From assembly GCF_004209755.1 (NCBI RefSeq), contig NZ_CP035913.1, positions 2,728,001 to 2,792,000 of the forward strand: DNA of 64,000 nt, read 5' to 3'. Position numbers and translations under genes: made by a program. Source of the DNA: Pseudoduganella lutea. Lineage in GTDB: Bacteria > Pseudomonadota > Gammaproteobacteria > Burkholderiales > Burkholderiaceae_D. The notes beneath the pieces were generated by a model. It had not been told where the DNA came from and ran no database searches. It saw only the letters and a program-made list of their open reading frames with translations. This document shows, in pieces, positions 58,899-64,000 of the stretch; within the stretch, counting starts at the first letter, position 1, and every line of letters starts with the position of its first letter.

Positions 58899-61331
58899 AT
58901 GCGCATTCCCTGTAACGAGCAGCATGCAGTCTCCCTCCGCCCGGCCGCCATGGCGGTGGCGCTGGCCATGACCGCCCTGGCCACTGGCAACACGTGGGCC
59001 GACCAGGCACCGCCCGCGACCACCGCGCCGGACGATGGCACCCGACTGGAAACCGTGATCGTGACCGCCAACAAGCGGGCCCAGAACCTGCAGGACGTGC
59101 CCGCCGCCGTCAGCGTGCTGAACGACGCCTCCTTGCAACGCAACAATGTGCGTGACCTGTCCGACCTGCCTTCGCTGTCGCCCGCCTTGACGATCAACTA
59201 CGGCAGCCAGCCGGCCAACAACTCCATCAACATGCGTGGCATCGGTACTTACTCCCTGGGTATCGGCGTGGAGGCGGACGTGTCCGTCATCATCGATGAC
59301 ATCCCCGTCGGCATGCAGGCCAACGCCTTCAAGGACCTGGCGGACGTGCACCGCATCGAAGTGCTGAAAGGGCCGCAGAGCACGCTGCTTGGCAAGAGCT
59401 CGATCGCCGGCGCCATCAACATCACGACGAAGCCGATCGAAAGCAACTGGCGCACCCGCACCAGCACCCTCGCGACCAGCGACCACGAGTGGCGCGTCAG
59501 CGCTGCCACGTCCGGCGCCATCAGCGATACCGTGCGGGTACGGCTGGCGGCCAGCCGCACCGGCTTCCCCGGCGTCGTCAAGAACCTGACGGATGGCAAG
59601 GATCTCAACGGTTCCTACAACACGACGGTTTCGGCAAAACTGGCATGGACCCCGCTCGATAACCTGGAAATCGTTCTGTCCCCCCACGCCAACCGCAGCA
59701 ATGCCAACTGCTGCCTGTCGCCTTACACCTCGATGACGCCCGGCGGCCTGTACCAGAACATCGCCCAGTTGCCGGCATCCCAGGTGCTGGCCGGCATTCC
59801 GATCGGTCCGGGCAATGTTGCAGTGCGCACGGACTACCCCGCCGGCGGCAGGGGGCGCGATGCGGGCAGCGGCCTGAAGGTCGCCTACACGTTCGCCGAC
59901 GATTCGCCGCTGGCGGGCCACATGCTCAGCTCCATCACTTCGTACCAGTCCTACCGGATGGACGACTTCCAGGATGTCGACGGGCTGGACGCGGACACGC
60001 TGCGCTACACCCTCCTCAACGGCCGGCCAAGCGGCTTCACCGGGGGCCAGTACCAGGCCGGCTTCTTCGAGGTGAAGTCGCGCACGCAGGAATTGCGCCT
60101 GACCTCGCCGGACACGGGCAAGCTCCGCTACGTCGCGGGCCTTTGGTACGGCGACAACCGGCTGGAGCGGGAACTGAAGAAGTCGCCCGTCGGGCCCATT
60201 GCTTCGTGGTACAACGCCCACGCCCGCAACACCAGCTATGCCCTGTTCGGCCAATCCTCGTGGGAATTCGCCAGCAGGACCAGCCTCATCACTGGTCTGC
60301 GGCTGAACCGGGAAGATACCGGCTACGACTTCACGCGGTTCGCGCCGCCACCAGCCGGTACCCGCACGCCGATCGATTACCTGGCCAAGAAGGACAGCAA
60401 TCGCGACGTGACGGGAAAGATCGGCGTGGAACACCACGTCGATCCGGACACGATGGTGTACGGCTTGTTTTCCACTGGCCACAAAGGCGTCGCCTATGAC
60501 TTGACCAGCAGCCTGACCGCGGCGATCGCCGCCCACCAGCCGGTACCGGCGGAAACGGCGAAGAACATGGAACTCGGTGCCAAGCTCTCGCTGCTGGACA
60601 ACCGTGCCATGCTGAACCTGGCCATCTTTCGCACCAACTTCAAGGGCTTCCAGCAATCGGCCGGGTTCATCGATCCCGATGGCCAGTACCGCACGACACT
60701 GCACAGCATCGGCGGGCTGCGCACCAGCGGCGTGGAAGTCGATGCGACCTGGCGCGCCAGCCGGGAACTGACGGTGAATGGGGCGTTCGCGTTCACCCGC
60801 GCCATCATCACGGCATTCGAGAACGGCCCCTGCTACAGCGTGCCAAGCGCGGATGGATTATCCGCGGTCCCTGGCGGCAATTGCGCCCCCAATCCCCGCT
60901 ACAACAACACCAACGTGGCGGACCTGCGGGGAAAGACCCTGCCCAACGCGCCGAAAATAAAACTCAACCTGGGCGCGCAATACGACCTGCCGCTGCCTGC
61001 GCGCCGCTTCGATGCCTTCTTCACGGCGGCCTACCGGTGGCAGAGCGCAACGCAGTTCAGCCTGAACCAGGACCCCGCCAACATCCAGGGCGCCTATGGC
61101 ATCGTCAACCTCGGCATGGGCCTGAAAGACAGGAAGGATGCCTACAAACTCAGTTTCATGGTGAACAACCTGCTCGACAAGAGCTATGCCAGCGGCCTGG
61201 CGAATGCGGTCGGCAGCACCTGGAGCGTCAAGGCGCCGAACGCATCGCCACACCTGGTGAACTACACCACGTGGACCCCGGCACGCGACTACCAGCGCTA
61301 CTTCACCGTGCGCCTGGACGCCACCTTCTGA
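58899..61331 (+). CDS. TonB-dependent outer-membrane receptor (locus B)
   Basis: 810 aa with a signal peptide of about 35 residues (AMAVALAMTALATGNTWA). The plug begins LETVIVTANKRAQNLQDVPAAVSVL, as in the Caulobacter/Sphingomonas-type receptors, with NNSINMRGIGTYSLGIGVE and HRIEVLKGPQSTLLGKSSIAGAI. The barrel ends YFTVRLDATF. The DUF2264 gene follows 58 bases after its stop. It is expected to take up the oligosaccharides released by the PL8 enzyme. Its control region carries operator sites 3 and 4. Confidence 0.94.
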   Translation: MRIPCNEQHAVSLRPAAMAVALAMTALATGNTWADQAPPATTAPDDGTRLETVIVTANKRAQNLQDVPAAVSVLNDASLQRNNVRDLSDLPSLSPALTINYGSQPANNSINMRGIGTYSLGIGVEADVSVIIDDIPVGMQANAFKDLADVHRIEVLKGPQSTLLGKSSIAGAINITTKPIESNWRTRTSTLATSDHEWRVSAATSGAISDTVRVRLAASRTGFPGVVKNLTDGKDLNGSYNTTVSAKLAWTPLDNLEIVLSPHANRSNANCCLSPYTSMTPGGLYQNIAQLPASQVLAGIPIGPGNVAVRTDYPAGGRGRDAGSGLKVAYTFADDSPLAGHMLSSITSYQSYRMDDFQDVDGLDADTLRYTLLNGRPSGFTGGQYQAGFFEVKSRTQELRLTSPDTGKLRYVAGLWYGDNRLERELKKSPVGPIASWYNAHARNTSYALFGQSSWEFASRTSLITGLRLNREDTGYDFTRFAPPPAGTRTPIDYLAKKDSNRDVTGKIGVEHHVDPDTMVYGLFSTGHKGVAYDLTSSLTAAIAAHQPVPAETAKNMELGAKLSLLDNRAMLNLAIFRTNFKGFQQSAGFIDPDGQYRTTLHSIGGLRTSGVEVDATWRASRELTVNGAFAFTRAIITAFENGPCYSVPSADGLSAVPGGNCAPNPRYNNTNVADLRGKTLPNAPKIKLNLGAQYDLPLPARRFDAFFTAAYRWQSATQFSLNQDPANIQGAYGIVNLGMGLKDRKDAYKLSFMVNNLLDKSYASGLANAVGSTWSVKAPNASPHLVNYTTWTPARDYQRYFTVRLDATF

Positions 61332-61389
61332 TCCGCGGTCCGGTGCGGCCGGCGGCCGCACTGCATCCAGCCCATGGAAAGGTCATTGC

Positions 61390-62640
61390 ATGAAACGTCG
61401 AAGGTTCATCGGCAGACTTGCCGCGATGGGCGGCCTGGTTGCCGGCCGCGACCAGCTGGCGGCCGCGGCCCCGCCAACGGGCGATGCGCGCGCCTATATG
61501 GTCGACCTGCTGGTGCGCATGGCAATGCCGGTGCTGCGGGCGATGGCGAAGGGACAATTGCAAAAGACCTTCCCCGTCGAGCTCAGTCCGGTCTGGCGTG
61601 GCGCCGACAGCAGGCTGTGCTACCTGGAGTGTTTCGGTCGCCTGCTGGCTGGCATCGCCCCATGGCTGGCATTGCCGGACAGCGACAGCGAAGAAGGCCG
61701 GTTGCGCCGGCAGATGCGTGAACTCGCCCTGCAAGGCATTGCACAGGGCGTCGATCCCGCGAGCCCGGACTACCTGGCATGGCGCGCCGGCAACCAGGTG
61801 CTCGTGGACTCCTCCTACCTGACGAATGCCTTGCTGCGGGCCCCTGCCGCGCTATGGGAACCGCTGAGCGCCCGGACCAAGCGGCTGCTCGTGGCCGAGA
61901 TACGCGGAGCCCGCCGTTTCCAGCCGCCGTACAACAACTGGCTGCTGTTTGCCGCGATGAACGAAGTGTGGCTGGCCTCGGTTGGCGAGGACGGCGACAT
62001 CGTACGGCTCGGCACGGGCGTGAAGAAAACCAGCGAGTGGTATGCGGGCGATGGCTGGATCAAGGATGGCGAAGCGTTCCACTTCGATTACTACAACTCC
62101 TATGTGATGTGGCCAATGCAGCTGGAGATCCTGGAACAGATGACCACGCTCGGCCTCGCTGTCTACCGCGACAATCCGGCGAGCATGCTCGCCCTGACAT
62201 TGCAGCGCACGCAGCGCTATTGCGAGCACCTGGAACGCCTCGTCTCACCCGAAGGCACTTTTCCGGTGATCGGCCGCTCGCTGACCTACCGGACCGCGGC
62301 CTTCCAGCCGCTGGCCCTACTGGCCTGGCGCAAGCAGCTGCCCGCATCGCTGCCGGAAGGCCAGGTGCGCGCGGCCCTGCATGCGGTGCACCGAACCATC
62401 TGGACGAACCCGAGCAACTTCACCGCCGACGGCTTCCTGACCCTGGGCTTTGCCGGCCACAACCCGGGTCTCGCGGACTGGTATTCGAACAATGGCAGCA
62501 CCTACATCGCCTCGACCGCGCTGCTGGCGCTGGGCTTGCCACCGACCGATACCTACTGGACCACCGCTGCGCTGGCGTGGACGCAGAAAAAGGCCTTTGC
62601 AAATGCGCCTTTCCCCCGCGATTACGCGGTGGACTATTAA
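61390..62640 (+). CDS. DUF2264-like exported protein, possible GH154-type beta-glucuronidase
   Basis: 416 aa. The N-terminus MKRRRFIGRLAAMGG has a twin-arginine-like export signal (RRRFIG, then a hydrophobic stretch to about residue 27). The body is helical, with LAWRAGNQVLVDSSYLTNALLRAP, YNNWLLFAAMNEVWLA, WYAGDGWIKDGEAFHFDYYNSYVMWPMQLEIL and GFAGHNPGLADWYSNNGSTYIASTALLALGLP, all characteristic of DUF2264 proteins. Some members of this family have been classed as GH154 with beta-glucuronidase activity. A uronate-related role fits PL8 and GH105 nearby. The exact reaction is inferred. Confidence 0.82.
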   Translation: MKRRRFIGRLAAMGGLVAGRDQLAAAAPPTGDARAYMVDLLVRMAMPVLRAMAKGQLQKTFPVELSPVWRGADSRLCYLECFGRLLAGIAPWLALPDSDSEEGRLRRQMRELALQGIAQGVDPASPDYLAWRAGNQVLVDSSYLTNALLRAPAALWEPLSARTKRLLVAEIRGARRFQPPYNNWLLFAAMNEVWLASVGEDGDIVRLGTGVKKTSEWYAGDGWIKDGEAFHFDYYNSYVMWPMQLEILEQMTTLGLAVYRDNPASMLALTLQRTQRYCEHLERLVSPEGTFPVIGRSLTYRTAAFQPLALLAWRKQLPASLPEGQVRAALHAVHRTIWTNPSNFTADGFLTLGFAGHNPGLADWYSNNGSTYIASTALLALGLPPTDTYWTTAALAWTQKKAFANAPFPRDYAVDY

Positions 62641-62693
62641 GGCCAACGCGACCTTCGCACGCACATCATCCCTCTTCGATCCGGCCACCTGCC

Positions 62694-64000
62694 ATGTCCT
62701 CTTCCATCTCCAGTCCTGTCTCAAGCCCCGTCTCGAGCCCGATCTCCCGCTACACGGTCTACCAGCTGGCCGTCGCCGGCATGGGGGCCTCCTGTACGGC
62801 ATCGATGTCGGCATCATCGCCGGCGCCCTTCCCTACCTCGAAGCGACCGCCTCCACCCAATGGCACCTGAATGCCCAGCAGCTTTCCTTCATCGTCGCCG
62901 CGGTCCTGCTGGGCAGCGTGCTGTCGTCGCTGCTGGCCGGAGCGATTGCCGATCTCTGGGGGCGCCGCGCCGCACTGCTGCTCGCTGGCGCACTGTTTTG
63001 CGCCAGCATTCCCGTCATTGCCATGGCCAGCGGCTACATTCCTCTGCTGTTGGGCCGCCTGCTGCAGGGCATCAGCGGCGGCTTGATCGGCGTGGTCGCG
63101 CCGCTGTACCTGGCCGAATGCCTGTCACCGCAATGGCGCGGGCGCGGCACGGCGCTGTTCCAGTTGCTGCTGACCCTCGGCCTGGTAGCGGCAGCGCTGG
63201 TCGGCCTGTTCTATGCCCAGCAAGTGGAGGATGCCGCGCGGCACAGTGGCGCGGCAGCCCTGCTGGCCCTCAAGGACGACGCCTGGCGCAGCATTTTCTG
63301 GTGTTGCCTGCCGCCCGGCCTCGCCTTCACGTTCGGTGTGCTGAAGCTGGGCGAATCGCCCCGCTGGCTGGCCAGGCGGGGCCGGCGCGACGAAGCCCGC
63401 ACGGTGCTGCTGCGCAGCCGCTCGCCGGCCCAGGCCGACAGTGAGCTGGCCGACATCGACCGCGCACAGGCCATGGCGGCTGCACCCTCGGCGCCGGGTG
63501 CGCGCCGGCAGGACAGCCTGTTGAGCCGCCGTTACAGCTACCCCTTCCTGCTGGCCTGCCTGATCCTGGCCTGCAACCAGGCCACCGGCATCAACTCGAT
63601 CCTGGCGTATGCCGTCACCATCCTGAACCAGGCGGGCCTGCCCGGCGCGATGGCCAATCTCGGCGACGTGGCCATCAAGACGCTGAATGCCGTGATGACC
63701 GTGGTGGCCCTGGTGCTGGTGGACCGGAAGGGCCGCCGATTCCTGCTGATGCTGGGCAGCAGCGGCATCGCCATCTCGCTGATGCTGGCAGGGCTGTTGT
63801 TCCAGACCGCCGAACGCGGCGGCAGCGACGTGCGCGCCGCCCTGCAAATGCGCGCGGACCATGACGGGCTGACGCTGGCCCTGACCCCGGCCAGCCTGCA
63901 TGCGCTGGGAGCGCCCGCACTGGACGACCGTGCAGTCACCTTGAATGTGGCCTACTCCTACGGCGGCTTCAGCAATGTCCAGGCGCTGCGCATCGAGCGT
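62694..64000 (+). CDS. MFS sugar porter, 3' incomplete, with apparent frameshift near the N-terminus
   Basis: The frame from ATG 62694 (MSSSISSPVSSPVSSPIS, then RYTVYQLAVAGMG) leaves the expected protein at 62787. The rest, from LYGIDVGIIAGALPYLEA at 62792, is in another frame and stays open to the window end. Adding one G to the G5 run at 62783-62787 gives the continuous AGMGGLLYGIDVG, the first helix of sugar porters. The later ADLWGRRAALL, GESPRWLARRGR and CNQATGINSILAYA are sugar-porter signatures. A long loop after about residue 370 (RAALQMRADHDGLTLALTP) looks like a periplasmic insertion. It is probably the inner-membrane importer of locus B. Either a sequencing error or a pseudogene. 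Confidence 0.8.

Overview
The window is high-GC bacterial chromosome, most likely from an Oxalobacteraceae-type betaproteobacterium (Massilia/Duganella/Pseudoduganella group). This placement is inferred from gene content: an S-adenosylhomocysteine (SAH) riboswitch ahead of ahcY, HslV with a short propeptide, a DksA that keeps a single cysteine, a Burkholderiales-type porin, and a type II secretion operon beside hslVU. No rRNA, tRNA, CRISPR array, insertion sequence or prophage was recognised.

Region 1 (1-17,316) is housekeeping. On the minus strand lie the one-carbon/methyl-cycle genes metF (with a small membrane protein), ahcY and metK. On the plus strand lie two tandem lipid A-type acyltransferases and dapF, joined by ATGA overlaps. 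A Sel1-repeat gene and a porin follow, then DUF484-xerC, a COG0523 zinc-type GTPase with dksA, a two-STAS protein, and hslVU behind a sigma-32-like promoter.

Region 2 (17,411-28,276) is a twelve-gene type II secretion operon on the minus strand, transcribed G-H-I-J-K-L-M-N-D-E-F-C, with many 1-4 nt overlaps.

Region 3 (28,461-39,590) holds a moeB/thiF-type adenylyltransferase, an S41 peptidase, an EnvC-like protein and gpmA (minus). These are followed on the plus strand by rhodanese-grxC-secB-SH3-gpsA and a GtrA/GT2/membrane-protein cluster for lipid-linked sugar transfer.

Region 4 (39,600-64,000) is accessory. It has a cupin and a membrane-anchored protein with a degenerate nuclease-like domain, then two carbohydrate loci. 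Locus A (41,631-50,734): TonB receptor, LacI regulator, GH65 phosphorylase, beta-phosphoglucomutase, MFS transporter and a second LacI. It would take up an alpha-glucoside, phosphorolyse it to beta-glucose-1-phosphate and convert that to glucose-6-phosphate. Locus B (51,001-end): PL8 lyase, an unrecognised 607-aa secreted protein, GH105 hydrolase, a LacI regulator, TonB receptor, DUF2264 protein and a sugar porter. It looks like a utilisation locus for a uronate-containing polysaccharide. Four copies of a GGGAACGAT-type site lie in its control regions.

Other notable points: a dispersed family of inverted-repeat elements (five copies, all in the first 31 kb, each just downstream of a minus-strand gene); a run of six 10-bp repeats before the GTPase gene; and two apparent one-base homopolymer losses that break dksA and the terminal sugar porter. 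These losses may be sequencing errors.
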